The translations under genes were made by a program, and so were the position numbers. The notes beneath the pieces are model-generated. The model was given only the letters and a program-made list of their open reading frames with translations, was not told where the DNA came from and ran no database searches. A DNA stretch of 52,785 nt. Source: Deltaproteobacteria bacterium (GTDB taxonomy: Bacteria > Myxococcota_A > UBA9042). Shown here in pieces: positions 38,201-50,561 of the stretch. The stretch is from NCBI GenBank assembly GCA_016875335.1, contig VGRO01000019.1:1-52785 (forward strand), read 5' to 3'. The first letter of the stretch is position 1. Each line of letters opens with the position of its first letter.

Positions 38201-39139
38201 TGCACCACCGGCGACACCTGCGTGCAAGGCCAGTGTCTGGGTGCCGGAAAGCTGAACTGCGACGACGCCAACCCCTGCACCGCCGATTCGTGCGCGCCGC
38301 AGAGCGGTTGCGTGAACACACCCGGCACCGGCCCCTGCAACGACAACAACCCGTGCACCAGCAACGACACCTGCGGCGCCAAGGGCTGCGCGGGCACGGC
38401 CAAGGTCTGCGACGACGCCAACACCTGCACCAGCGACAGCTGCGACAAGGCGACAGGCAACTGCGTGTTCGCGCCCAACACCGCTGCGTGCAGCGACGAC
38501 AACAACTGCACGACCGAGGCCTGTAGCGGAGGCGTGTGCAAGGCGACCGCGAAGAGCTGTGATGACGGCGTGGCCTGCACCACCGACAGCTGCAACCCGG
38601 CCGACGGCAGCTGCACCCACGTGTCGCCCACCGGGTTCACCAAGAACTTCGACGACGGCTTGGTATCGCCGATTGAGCTCACCAACCCGCACCCGCTGAT
38701 GAAGTGGGCGCTGGACAGCACGCAGTCGAGCTCGCCCAAGACGTCGCTGTACTTCGGTTGGGTCAACCCGCAGAACGGCCAGCACAGCTACGCCATGCCG
38801 ATCCCGGTGCCGATTCCGATCACGGGCACGGCGGCGCTGCTCAACCAGACCATCCCCGCCGGCGTCACTGCGCCGGTGTTCACCGCCAAGGTGATGTTCA
38901 GCAAGGCGCCCAACGAACCTGCGAACTGCAACAACGACCGCGTCGAGTTCCGGATCAATGGCAGTGTAGTCGCCACGGTGTGCACGTCGACCAACGGCTT
39001 TGCAACGACCACGATTCCGCTCGACTTGTTCAAGGGCCAGACCATCGGCCTTCAGATCGTGTTCATCGCCAACAACACCAACAACAACGGCCAGGGCGCA
39101 TGGGTGGACGACCTGGCGATCTCGTGGAAGTGCCCGTGA
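32291..39139 (+). CDS. giant CTDC-repeat surface protein
   Basis: GGAGGAA precedes the ATG of this 2282-residue protein. A signal with a lipobox-like ALPAC is followed by about 49 CTDC-type units (CDDGNPCTxDxC and variants by my reading). Within them a longer module, LCNGTLxC then GSVVxC, recurs with a near-constant period of 140-143 residues (420-429 bases) across bases 34040-37475, with one 151-residue interval. The last 165 residues are Cys-poor and beta-rich, ending GAWVDDLAISWKC, like the jelly-roll domain of the protein at 22771-25977. Dense disulfides imply a long stiff extracellular fibre with a binding tip. The VWA lipoprotein start overlaps its stop. Copy number may vary by recombination. 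Confidence 0.88.
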   Translation: MRARHWWGSRYRNLVALALAAGWTALPACDGTDIAVVAGGVPKASIDASSEVTQTTGGPQPTCLADSDCAALGGGPCTLALCEPQSKRCVAVPKPENAACDDGQPCSAESLCMGGACKPTKGIDCDDGNPCTVDVCAPAAGCAHAPKPVGPCDDGNPCTIGDHCQAGACVADSNACACQSDADCSQFSTDACAGPLQCSSGVCAVNPAAKVNCDDDNVCTTDVCDPKTGTCSHSATADGVPCDDGDVCTFGETCQGLACKAGAVATCPVGPGGCPTSCDKKLGCTGAATAGGTCDDGNACTTGDTCVWGACVGKPTCGCQLASDCSSTVAACAGQVACVAGACVVDASKALPCEATEAKACETPICTAKGCAKAALPDGAACSDGDACTLSDVCKGAACKGSQTAMCDDGNPCTLDNCVSAAGCQHAPTAIGQPCSDGNPCTTGESCGDGLCAAGKAVCDDGDVCTADVCDPINGGKCTQIATADGTKCDDDDDCTVTGVCAGGKCIASQILDCDDANPCTADLCVPNGCSHLPIAPGGSVIACNDANPCTTGDVCDTGVCKGTPGACECETNADCTGKEDGNLCNGTLHCVANACQVDPATVVACSLSANPCVAIACQPTLGLCVQVPVPVDVTATLCSDGNACTLADKCGAGGVCLPGPATVCNDQNVCTNDVCDPAKGCTYLPYDATQAAQCDDGNPCTFGDLCAAGACTAGKNACECLTDFDCAAKDNGNPCDGKLVCTGGACVNDGKTVTCPPGASACVTSQCDPKSGLCVSFASPDGTGCGTSGTCTTGGTCKQGACQGATVSGCDDGNPCTKDSCEPSGCVHSVAVGSACDDGNSCTKGEACSAGGTCGGGTNVCTCKADSDCLSFDDGNLCNGIYSCQGGQCQPKTGSVVVCDKAKDGPCATNTCDTKTGQCAMVQQADGTACSDGDACTQSEACAAGTCKGGSALNCDDGNACTADGCSPIGGCTHTNTTLACDDGNPCTTTDACKDGKCAGTGTCECKTDSDCKNDADLCNGVVKCSNFVCQTDPKSIVTCAPGTGGACAVNACEPKTGVCGLTAVPDGTQCDDNSVCTGKDQCVAGTCKGTAANCDDKNPCTTDVCDPKAGCNNTANTAPCEDGNACSAPDVCNKGGCAPGPNVCGVCKTDADCKDDGNLCNGTLQCSNGQCVSKPGSVVTCPAGDACTSIACVPSSGQCQKTSKPDGQGCDDGTACTGSSACFGGACVGSSPLNCDDKNVCTLDSCDAKVGCQHSPVPGACDDGNACTVGDMCSPVGQCISGVNQCQCTSDADCGKFEDGDLCNGTLVCAANKCAVKTGSVVICPDAGPCVTNTCAATTGKCTAAPKANGTPCDDKSLCTSGDTCQGGQCTGATLNCADNNPCTVDLCDANQGCTHPAASDGTGCDDGNKCTGSDVCKAGQCASGANVCQCQATADCGKFEDGDACNGTLVCTNNACVLDNKTIVTCAATGKQCTANQCNPANGKCETSNAANGTPCGGPELCGGVGQCQAGVCNGPNGCGDDGNPCTTAVCGSSGTCSQTNNTAACDDGNVCTVGDVCSAGACKSGANQCQCKVDADCAALDNGNLCDGVLMCSNNQCVPKPNSVVVCTPSTGTCQSNQCDPKTGQCGQANKANGTPCDDTDACTTQGQCFGGACLVGQVNCNDNNVCTIDSCEPKTGCKHTNTIAQCNDNNPCTPIDVCLNGVCQGPFNNCVCQNDSQCQQDNNACNGVLSCQQGTCKVKPGSVVVCDASKDTACLGNTCQPATGSCLLLPKPPGTPCNDGNTCTGGDVCSFGTCIGVPANCDDGVGCTLDACDAKTGCTHVGQGALCNDNNVCTTDNCDLVAGCLSTPALGGKCDDGSACTTGDVCGVQGGKPACVGGASLVCNDNNPCTGDTCDAKVGCVFTPQNGAACSDNTACTTGDICTGGACVGTKLPCNDNNPCTTDSCNPQTGCVFTQTGDTCNDNNACTTGDTCVQGQCLGAGKLNCDDANPCTADSCAPQSGCVNTPGTGPCNDNNPCTSNDTCGAKGCAGTAKVCDDANTCTSDSCDKATGNCVFAPNTAACSDDNNCTTEACSGGVCKATAKSCDDGVACTTDSCNPADGSCTHVSPTGFTKNFDDGLVSPIELTNPHPLMKWALDSTQSSSPKTSLYFGWVNPQNGQHSYAMPIPVPIPITGTAALLNQTIPAGVTAPVFTAKVMFSKAPNEPANCNNDRVEFRINGSVVATVCTSTNGFATTTIPLDLFKGQTIGLQIVFIANNTNNNGQGAWVDDLAISWKCP

Positions 39140-40845
39140 TGACTCGACTCGCTGTCCTGCTCCTCGCGCTTGGCCTGGTGGGCTGTGCCTCCGCCGACTC
39201 GGCGGGTGTTCCGGCACCGCAGGCCGACGGATGGGTCACCCTGAATGGCCAAGGCCCAGATCGAACCAGCCGCAGGACCGATGGCGCCTCTGCAGCCATG
39301 GACGCTGCGGCTGCCCGGGCACCAGACATCGCGTTCGGCGGTAAGTACAATAGCGCAGGCGCGGGCATCGGATTGGTGCTGCCGGGCGCGCTCAATGCCC
39401 ACAAGTTCAAGACGTTGGTGCAGGCGGGAATCGTGCCCTCGCCCGATGACCTGCCCATGGAAGGCTGGTTCAACGAACACGATTCGCCGCTGCCGGCCGC
39501 CAGCCCCGACCGCCCGGTGGACTTGCATGCGCTGGCGGCCATCGTGGCCGAACCCAACCAAGAGCCCGAAATTCTGTTGCAAATTGGCTTCAACACCGCC
39601 GCATCGCTGAGCCAGCTGCAGCCCAGTCTGGATCTCGTTATCGCGGTCGATAGGTCGGCTTCGTTGGGGCCCGAGGCGTTGGGTGCAGTCAAGGCCGGCA
39701 TCCTCGACGTCGCCGACAGCCTTCCGCCACAAAGCGCGCTTGCAGTGGTGTTTTTCGACGCAACCAGCGAGGAAGTGTTCGCGGCCTCGCCGTACACGGC
39801 CAACCTCAAGGGTCAGCTGGCTGTAAGCCTGCAGGAGATCAAGAGCAAGGGCGGCACCGACCTGTACGGCGGCCTTCAGTTCGCCATCGAGCGCCTGGGC
39901 AATTTCAAGACGGCGGCCAAACAGCGGCGCATCTTGCTGGCCAGCGACGGCGCCGGCACGCTCGGCGCGCACGGGCCGGCCGATTTCGTGGACCTGGGCA
40001 AGAAGGCGGGGGTGTCGGTGTCGGCCATCGGTGTCGGTCTGCAGACCAATAGCGCGCTGTTGACCCATCTGGCCAAGGTAACGGGCGGCACCTACTACGA
40101 AGCGCCGACGCTGGCCGCACTGCAACAGGCGTTCGGCAAGGATCTGATGTCGCTTTTGGTGCCGGTGGCCAACGACCTGAGTGTCACCCTGCAGTTGGGC
40201 ACCGGTTGGACCGTGCGCGACAACTTCGGACTGCCGTTCGAGGCCGTCGGGGGCACCCTGTACCTGGGCAAGGCGCCCAGGCGCGGCAGGGCCGACGCCT
40301 CAGCGAGCGACAGCGCCCCAGCGCCCGACATGCTGGGCAGCGAAGTTGCGACCCCGGATATCGGCGCCCCGCCGCCCCCCGACCCGGTGTTGGGGCAGCT
40401 GTTTCCATCCCAGCGCAATGGCCTGGTCGCGCTGCGCTTGCAGCCGCCGGTCGGCACCGTCCTGGACCAGGCGCTGTCGCTGCTCTTGGCCAAGGCCAGC
40501 TGGAGCTACACCCTGACGGCCTCTGGCGCCAAGAAATCACACGACAATTCAATACAAATCAGTGGCCTGGTCGCCATCCCCGACGGCGGCTTTGAGCACT
40601 ACACCCATCCGGTGGCGCGCCGCACGGCGGCGCTGGTGCGCGCGGGCGAAGCGATGAAGACGGCCTGCGCCTTGGCAGCCAATGGCAAGACGGCGGCGGC
40701 GGTGGCCACCGTCCAAGCCGCGATGGCGTACATGGGGCGGATGGAGCCCGAGGTCGACAAGGCCGGCCTGGATGCGGCCGGGGCGCTGGACGCGGCGCAC
40801 GGGTTGATGCAGAAACTGGTGGACAACCTCAAGGCCCAGAAGTAG
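39139..40845 (+). CDS. VWA-domain lipoprotein
   Basis: The ATG shares its A with the TGA of the giant CTDC protein, so translation is likely coupled. The 568 residues begin with a textbook lipoprotein signal (LLLALGLVGC). The VWA domain spans about 160-350. The metal-ion-dependent adhesion site looks complete: DRSAS (Asp171) for DxSxS, the Thr in GGTDLYGGL, and the Asp in LASDGAGT. The second half is beta-sandwich-like and then helical. VWA proteins bind other proteins through a divalent cation, and the coupling suggests that it binds, displays or assembles the giant protein. That partnership is inference. Confidence 0.85.
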   Translation: MTRLAVLLLALGLVGCASADSAGVPAPQADGWVTLNGQGPDRTSRRTDGASAAMDAAAARAPDIAFGGKYNSAGAGIGLVLPGALNAHKFKTLVQAGIVPSPDDLPMEGWFNEHDSPLPAASPDRPVDLHALAAIVAEPNQEPEILLQIGFNTAASLSQLQPSLDLVIAVDRSASLGPEALGAVKAGILDVADSLPPQSALAVVFFDATSEEVFAASPYTANLKGQLAVSLQEIKSKGGTDLYGGLQFAIERLGNFKTAAKQRRILLASDGAGTLGAHGPADFVDLGKKAGVSVSAIGVGLQTNSALLTHLAKVTGGTYYEAPTLAALQQAFGKDLMSLLVPVANDLSVTLQLGTGWTVRDNFGLPFEAVGGTLYLGKAPRRGRADASASDSAPAPDMLGSEVATPDIGAPPPPDPVLGQLFPSQRNGLVALRLQPPVGTVLDQALSLLLAKASWSYTLTASGAKKSHDNSIQISGLVAIPDGGFEHYTHPVARRTAALVRAGEAMKTACALAANGKTAAAVATVQAAMAYMGRMEPEVDKAGLDAAGALDAAHGLMQKLVDNLKAQK

Positions 40846-41037
40846 GCGCTCGGCCGTTGGGACGGGCGGGTGTGCTGCGAGGGACCTCGGCTCGCGGAGA
40901 CATCGCGCTCGCGCAGCCCAAGAGCGGTGCGTGGGGACCGGCTTGAAAACGGCTGTCGGGGCACATGGACCGGCGCGGTATTGCTTGCGCCGACCATCGA
41001 TCCGTCCCTGAGGTTCTGGCCGCCGCTGCCAAGCCTG

Positions 41038-42482
<1,445 letters not shown>

Positions 42483-42486
<4 letters not shown>

Positions 42487-43979
42487 GCCCGGCACGCGGC
42501 CACCTCTGCGTTCAAGCCCTCGATGAGTTCGTCCCAGATCGGTACGAGCGCCCGCAGACCGAGCCAGAACGCCCGCTGCCGCCGCACTTCGAAGTCGGCC
42601 AGGGCGACGCCCTGTTGTTCGACCCACGTGAAATAGCCAAGGTTGAACAGCCGGTCGCGACCCGGCTTGTCGAGTTCGGTCACGTGGTCGACCCCGGCGC
42701 CTGCCAGATGCTGGCCCACCACCTCGGCGGCGGTCACCGTGTCGAAACGGCCGCCCAAGCGCTCCCGCACGATCCTCGGGATTTCGCTCCCGTACATGGC
42801 TGCGCCGTCGGTGGCCACCGTCACCACCGCGTCCTCGGGACCGAGGTCGAGATAGCGCGCGGTCTTGATGGCGGCCAGCACGTTGCAGATGCCCGAGATG
42901 CCGATCGATGCCAGCGACCCGAGCAACGCCGGCGCGACACCGCGGCGCTCGGCCAGGTAGGTGCGGCCGACTTCGCTCTGGAACACGGCGTGCAGGCTGT
43001 CGGTGGCCGCGTCGGACACGCCGACCACCAGGTCGGTGTCCATCACGTTGTGGATGAGCGGCACGTGCTTGTCGCCGATGCCCTGGATGTTGTGGGCACC
43101 GTAGCCATTGCGAAGAAGCGTCGGACATTCCAGGGCTTCGACGGCCACCGTGCGCGCGCCGAAGTGGTCCTTGAGCCAGTCGCCCGCGGCAATGGTGCCG
43201 GCCGAACCTGTCGCCGACACGAAGGCAGCGAGCCGGCCGCCGCCATGTTCCGCCGCCCACGCCGCAAAGACGTGGCCGAGCGCAGCGCCCGTCACTCGCC
43301 AGTGCACCAGGTGGTTGGCGAATTCGGCGAACTGGTTGAGGATGACGTGATCGGGCAAGGCGGCGAGCTCCTTGCACTTGTCGTAGATTTCCTTGACGTT
43401 GGACTCGGTGCCCGGGGTGCGGATGATGTCGGCCGGGTCGGCGACCCAGTGTTCGAGCCAGGCAAAGCGTTCGCGGCTCATGCCCTCGGGCAACACCGCC
43501 ACGCCGCGGCAACCCAGGATGCGCGAAATGGCCACGCCGCCGCGGCAATAGTTGCCAGTCGAGGGCCACACGGCGCGGTGCCGCCCCGGGTCAAACACGC
43601 CGGCGACGAGGCGCGGCACCAGGCAGCCGTACGCGGCGAGCACCTTGTGGGCGCCAATCATCGGAAAGCGCTCGCCCAACGCCACCAGGATCGGCGCGCG
43701 CACCCCCGTCAGCGCCGTGGGCAGTACCAAGTGGCCAGGCACCGCGACCCTGGCGCGGCGGTCTGGACCGTTGAACCAGTGCACGCGGTACAGGTTCAGC
43801 GCGTGCGGATCGTCCGGTCCGACGCGGCCGATCCACGGGTCGAGGCTGCCGGCCAGCGTCGCAGGGTCGGCCAGTTCGGCAAAGGTCGGCAGGCGGATGC
43901 CCTGGGCGGCGAAGCGCTGGACGGTGCGGCGACGGACCTCGTCGTCGACGATGTCGGTGGGCAGGTCGTGCGGAGGCAT
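42483..43979 (-). CDS. fold-type II PLP-dependent enzyme, cysteine-synthase-like
   Basis: AAGGAG at good spacing precedes the ATG of this 498-residue protein. The likely PLP lysine is in [14 protein letters not shown], followed by [20 protein letters not shown], which fits the substrate-binding S/T-x-GN loop. [17 protein letters not shown] supplies the Gly/Thr-rich loop that holds the PLP phosphate. It resembles beta-family enzymes such as cysteine synthase but is longer, and it is clearly different from the PLP enzyme encoded next. I cannot assign a substrate. It follows ssnA after 21 bases and overlaps the next gene by four, so it belongs to the purine catabolism operon. Its pairing with a second PLP enzyme suggests two consecutive amino-acid steps. 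Confidence 0.72.
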
Positions 43980-44000
43980 CGGGCTCCTTTGGGTCGGGGG

Positions 44001-45220
44001 TCAGGTTCTGGCCATCGCCTGGTTCAGCGTGGCCGCGGCCGCCTGCGCCTGACGGCGGATGGCGCTCTCGCTGCCAGTGACCAGCGCCCCGTCGCGCACC
44101 ACCAGCCTGCCACCGACCAGCACGTGGACCGCGCGCTGGCCCGCCATGGCCACGATGTCCGCTGTCGCGGGTCGGTCGGGCAGCGGGACGCCGAGTGCGA
44201 GACCGAGGCGCTCGCTCGCCAGGTCCCAGCCGGCGCGCAGGCGGTGCAGGGCCATCTTGGGCGACTCGCCGCAGGCTGCGCCGAGTTCGCGCGCCTTGGC
44301 CAGTTCGGCGGTCATCGGCCCAGGGTGGCCGTCGCTGCCGAGGGCGACCCGCCGGGCATGGCGCAGCACCCGGGCGTAGGGCAGGCCGTTGGCGGCATTG
44401 GACCGCGGGTTGTGGACCAGCCACAGCCCAGTCTTGTCGGCCCATGCGATTTCGGCCTGCGACAGGTCGATGCCGTGGGCGAGGATGCTGCCGGGCGGGA
44501 CCGCGCGCTGCGCCAACAACCGCGAAAGCGCGCCCTGGTGACCGCGCTCGCGCGCAAATCGGCCGTCCTCTGGGTCCTCTGCCACATGCACATGCACGAC
44601 CGTCCCAAGTTCCGCAGCCAGCTGGCCCGCAGTCGACAAGGTGTCGTCGCGCACGGTGAAGCCGGCGTGCAGCCCCAGGCAACCGCGGATGCCCGGCGGC
44701 GGTCGCCGGCAAAGGCGCTGGCTCTCGCGCAGCCCGGCGTAGGCCTCTTCGGGTCCCGCGTTGCGCTCGGTGGCTCCGTAGGCGAGCAGCGCACGCAGGC
44801 CCAGGTCCCTGCAGGCGTCGGCCACCACGTCCAGCGATCCGTCGATGCAGCGCGGCGACTCGTGGTGGTCGAACACCGTGGTCGTGCCGCAGAGCAGGGC
44901 ATCGGCGACGGCCGCGCGCACGCTGGCTTTGAGCGTGGCATGGTCCAAGGCGCGGTCGAGCCGCCACCACAGCTCGGTCAGGATCGGCAACAGGCCGGGC
45001 GCGGCCGGTGTGGGCAGGGTGATCCCGAAGGGCACAGCACCGCTGTACAGGTGGGTGTGGGCATTGACACGACCGGGTTGGATCTCCGCGTGTGGGCACG
45101 GCAGACGCTCGGCCCTGGGGCGTCCCGGCGGCTCGCCGCGGCCGAGCCACAGCCAGCGGTCGCCCTGGACCAAGGCGCAGCGCCCGCGGCGATCGGGGCC
45201 AAGGATGTAGCTGGTGGGGG

Positions 45221-45224
<4 letters not shown>
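44001..45224 (-). CDS. ssnA: SsnA-type amidohydrolase
   Basis: The 407-residue cytoplasmic enzyme belongs to the metal-dependent amidohydrolase superfamily and should hydrolyse a C-N bond in a heterocycle, as an aminohydrolase. The metal ligands are in NAHTHLYSG (His56, His58), HVHVAED and LGSDGHPG. FDHHESP and VHNPRSNAANGLPYA are specific hallmarks of the SsnA family. It is somewhat shorter than E. coli SsnA (about 440 residues). The ATG overlaps the xdhD stop by four bases (ATGA), so translation is coupled. In E. coli and anaerobes SsnA lies in the selenium-linked purine cluster. Its exact substrate here is not determined by sequence. Confidence 0.85.
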
Positions 45225-47866
<2,642 letters not shown>

Positions 47867-47873
47867 GCTTGGC

Positions 47874-49415
47874 CTACCCCGCGGCAAAAAGCGGCACGAA
47901 GCGCGCGACGGTGGCGATGGCAAAGCGCAGTTCGCGCAGGTCCACGTTCTCGCCGATCTTGTGGGTGTTTTGCTCCACGCCCGCGCCGATGCCGAACATC
48001 GCCGGGTGCTTGACCGCGCCAGACACCACCCAGCGCTTGGCGGCCGGCACCGCGAACCGGGTGTCGTCCAGCGGAACCGGCACGCCCACGCCGTCGGTCG
48101 AGAAGATCCAGCGGTCGACCCGCGGTTGCTTGCGCAGGTAGCCGCCGGGCCCGGGGCGGTCGTCGACTTCGGGAGACACCACCCGGCGGTAGGCCTCGAC
48201 TGCGGCGGCGATGGCCGGGTGGTCCTCGGGCGTGACCCAGCCGGGGTAGATCTGCGGGTTGTCGGCGAGCGCGCCGACCCAGGTCTTTTCGCGGTATTGC
48301 GGCACCGAAACGGCCACTTGCAGGCCAGCCGCCCGCGCCGCCTGCACCGCCGGCAGCGCCTCGACGTCGCGCAGCGCCTGGTCTGGCGTCTCGCCCACCG
48401 TCAGCCGCCGGTCGAAGCGGAACACCAACCGCTCGGGCACCGCGCAATCGCTGGGCGTGTCGAGGTGCGCCCACGACGCCGTACGGGTGCCGTGGCCCAA
48501 GAACGCGTGGTCCAGAAATCCGTCGCGCCGTTCGTAGGCCGCCGCGGCCTCGGCGACGATGTGGCCTCCCCACTCCAAGGGATTGAGACCCATCCACGGC
48601 ATCGACCCGTGGCACGACTTGCCGCGCACCTCGACCTCGATCTGCATCCGGCCGCGCTGACCGCGGTAGATGCCGAGCGCGCCCTTGACCGCGTCGCCGG
48701 TGCCCTCGGTCAGGACGACGACGTCGGGGATGCGCTCGGGCGGCGCGCCCGGCAGTTCGCAGTCGACGATGTGTTTGGGTCCGCCGCCGTCGTTGTCTTC
48801 CTCGGCCACGGTGGCGATGCCGACGACGATGGCGCCGCGCAGCGCCCCCGCTGGCGCCAGTTCGAGCAGGATGCGCGTGGCGATGACCTGCGACACCACA
48901 CCCGCCAATTGGTCCGCCGAGCCGCGGCCCCACAGCAGGTGGTGCCAGTCCGCGTCGGGCGGCAGCCAACCAAGTTCGCCGCGCAGGAACGCCCGGTCCA
49001 CCCGCGCCGCGTCGACCAGGCCCAAGTATGGGTCGAGACCGCCGCCGGTCTTGGTGCGCCAGCCGTCGCGCAAGGCCCGCACGGTGTCGCTGTGGCCGTC
49101 GAGCCAGATGACTTTCTTGTCGGCCGCGGCGATGCCGTCGTGCGGATCCTGCACGGTCCAGCGCAGGTTGCCAAATGCGTCGAACCACACGTCGGCCGGG
49201 TCGCGCACCGCCTTGTGCTGGACGATGGCGCGGCGCATCCCTTCAAGCCGCGGGCCTTCGTGGTTCGACAGACCGCAGGCGGGATCGCCGCCCGCATCGA
49301 TGGGCCGGTCCACGTGGTCGTGCGGTACGCGGATCGCCTCGCGCAGCAGTTCGGCGGCCAGCGGCAGGTCGCGAGCGGCCAGTCGCCGGATTTCGCGGTC
49401 CAAGAGGTCGTCCAT
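47874..49415 (-). CDS. ygeY: YgeY-type M20 family hydrolase
   Basis: This is an M20-type binuclear metal hydrolase that cleaves an amide bond of a purine-derived intermediate. Metal ligands are seen in LDGHSDTV (His108, Asp110), GRGSADQLAG (Asp168) and VAEEDNDGG (Glu205, Glu206), with the final His in NTHKIGENV. YRGQRGRMQIEVEVRGKSCH and RFDRRLTVGET are close to the matching parts of E. coli YgeY. At 513 residues it is about 110 longer than that protein, with extra sequence near 119-160 and near the C-terminus. The start is three bases after ygeW and the stop seven before xdhD, so it is mid-operon. Confidence 0.86.
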   Translation of the reverse strand: MDDLLDREIRRLAARDLPLAAELLREAIRVPHDHVDRPIDAGGDPACGLSNHEGPRLEGMRRAIVQHKAVRDPADVWFDAFGNLRWTVQDPHDGIAAADKKVIWLDGHSDTVRALRDGWRTKTGGGLDPYLGLVDAARVDRAFLRGELGWLPPDADWHHLLWGRGSADQLAGVVSQVIATRILLELAPAGALRGAIVVGIATVAEEDNDGGGPKHIVDCELPGAPPERIPDVVVLTEGTGDAVKGALGIYRGQRGRMQIEVEVRGKSCHGSMPWMGLNPLEWGGHIVAEAAAAYERRDGFLDHAFLGHGTRTASWAHLDTPSDCAVPERLVFRFDRRLTVGETPDQALRDVEALPAVQAARAAGLQVAVSVPQYREKTWVGALADNPQIYPGWVTPEDHPAIAAAVEAYRRVVSPEVDDRPGPGGYLRKQPRVDRWIFSTDGVGVPVPLDDTRFAVPAAKRWVVSGAVKHPAMFGIGAGVEQNTHKIGENVDLRELRFAIATVARFVPLFAAG

Positions 49416-49418
49416 CGC

Positions 49419-50561
49419 CTACCCCCGCTTGTGAAGGTCCTTGAGGGCCCGCCACAGCTTGGGAACCTTGGCCACCGCCAGCGCGGCCATGATGACGTAC
49501 ACCTTCTTGTGGGCTTCGCAGGCCACGTCGAGCCGCGCCCGCTCCATCACGCCCGGCGACACCTCGGCGCCGATGTCGGCCGGCAGGCAGTGCAGGTACA
49601 GGGCCTTGCCTTCGCGGGTCAGCGCCATGCGCCGCTCGTCGCAGATCCAGTCGGTGTGCGCGGCGTTTTGGGCGAGCATGCGTTTCTCGATGTCGGCCAG
49701 TGCCTTCTTGTCGGCCGACGCCGCCACCCGCTCTTGCATCAGCGCCATCGGGCCCCAGCTCTTGGGATAGACCACGTCGGCGCCGGCAAAGGCCTCGTCC
49801 ATGTCGTGGGTGATGGCGAAGCGGCCGCCCGACCGCTCGGCGTTGTCGCGCGCCCAGGCAATGGTTTCGGGCAGCAGGTCGTAGCCCGGCGGGTGGGCCA
49901 GCACCACTTCGGCGCCCCAGCGCGACAGCAACATCGCCTCGCCCTGCGGCACACTCAGCGGCTTGGCGTAACTCGGCGAGTAGGCCCAACTGATGGCGAT
50001 CTTCTTGCCGCGCAGCGAGCCGTCAAAGCGCTGCCGCAACCACTGCAAGTCGGCCAGCGCCTGGGTCGGGTGGTCCACGTCGCATTGCAGGTTGACCACG
50101 GGCACCGCGCGCGGGTCGCCGGTGTCGCGCAAGAAGGCGTCGATGCCGCCCTTGAGCTCGCGCAGCATGGTCTGACCCTGGCCCAGGATGGTGTCGTGGC
50201 GCACGCCGAGCGCGTGGGCGTTCATGCCGAGCATCGCCCCGGTCTCCCAGGCCGTCTCGCCGTGGGCGATCTGGGTGCTGCTGCCGTCGACGATGACGGG
50301 ATGCATGCCCAGGCGCGCCGCCGCACCCGCCCAGGCGCTCTTGGTGCGCGTGGAGTTGTCGAAGAACACGGCATACGCCAGCTGCGCGGGCAGCACATCA
50401 CAGCGCACCCCGCGGCCGTCCAGTTGTTCGAAGGTGGTGGCGACGGCGAGCAGCGCGTCGATCTCGGCATCGCTGAAGTCCTGCGTGCACAAGAGACTCT
50501 TGCCGAGCATGCCTTCGAGGGTGGCCTTGTCGGGCTTGGCGTAGACGGTGGGGTGTTTCAC
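49419..50561 (-). CDS. ygeW: YgeW-type knotted carbamoyltransferase
   Basis: The GTG at 50561 overlaps the ygfK-like stop (GTGA) and gives 380 residues, near the usual size. The carbamoyl-phosphate site is FDNSTRTKSAW with the STRT motif, followed by DHPTQALADL (HPxQxLAD) and LHCLPADI (HCLP), all intact. The family is the knotted branch of the transcarbamylases. In purine cluster organisms it is thought to work on carbamoylated breakdown products, so that carbamoyl phosphate can yield ATP. The acceptor or donor is not established here. Neighbours on both sides are purine cluster genes in E. coli as well. Confidence 0.88.
   Translation of the reverse strand: MKHPTVYAKPDKATLEGMLGKSLLCTQDFSDAEIDALLAVATTFEQLDGRGVRCDVLPAQLAYAVFFDNSTRTKSAWAGAAARLGMHPVIVDGSSTQIAHGETAWETGAMLGMNAHALGVRHDTILGQGQTMLRELKGGIDAFLRDTGDPRAVPVVNLQCDVDHPTQALADLQWLRQRFDGSLRGKKIAISWAYSPSYAKPLSVPQGEAMLLSRWGAEVVLAHPPGYDLLPETIAWARDNAERSGGRFAITHDMDEAFAGADVVYPKSWGPMALMQERVAASADKKALADIEKRMLAQNAAHTDWICDERRMALTREGKALYLHCLPADIGAEVSPGVMERARLDVACEAHKKVYVIMAALAVAKVPKLWRALKDLHKRG

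Noticed and set aside
34936..38766. A very long open frame on the minus strand opposite the giant CTDC gene
   Set aside because: It is the antisense of a regular CDDGN repeat, lacks family motifs and a start signal, and has the low-complexity composition expected of a shadow frame. A similar one lies opposite 8254-10785.
32291..39139. Regularly spaced short DNA repeats that could suggest a CRISPR array
   Set aside because: The repeats are in-frame codons of Cys-rich modules with gradual divergence. There are no unique spacers of constant size and no cas genes.
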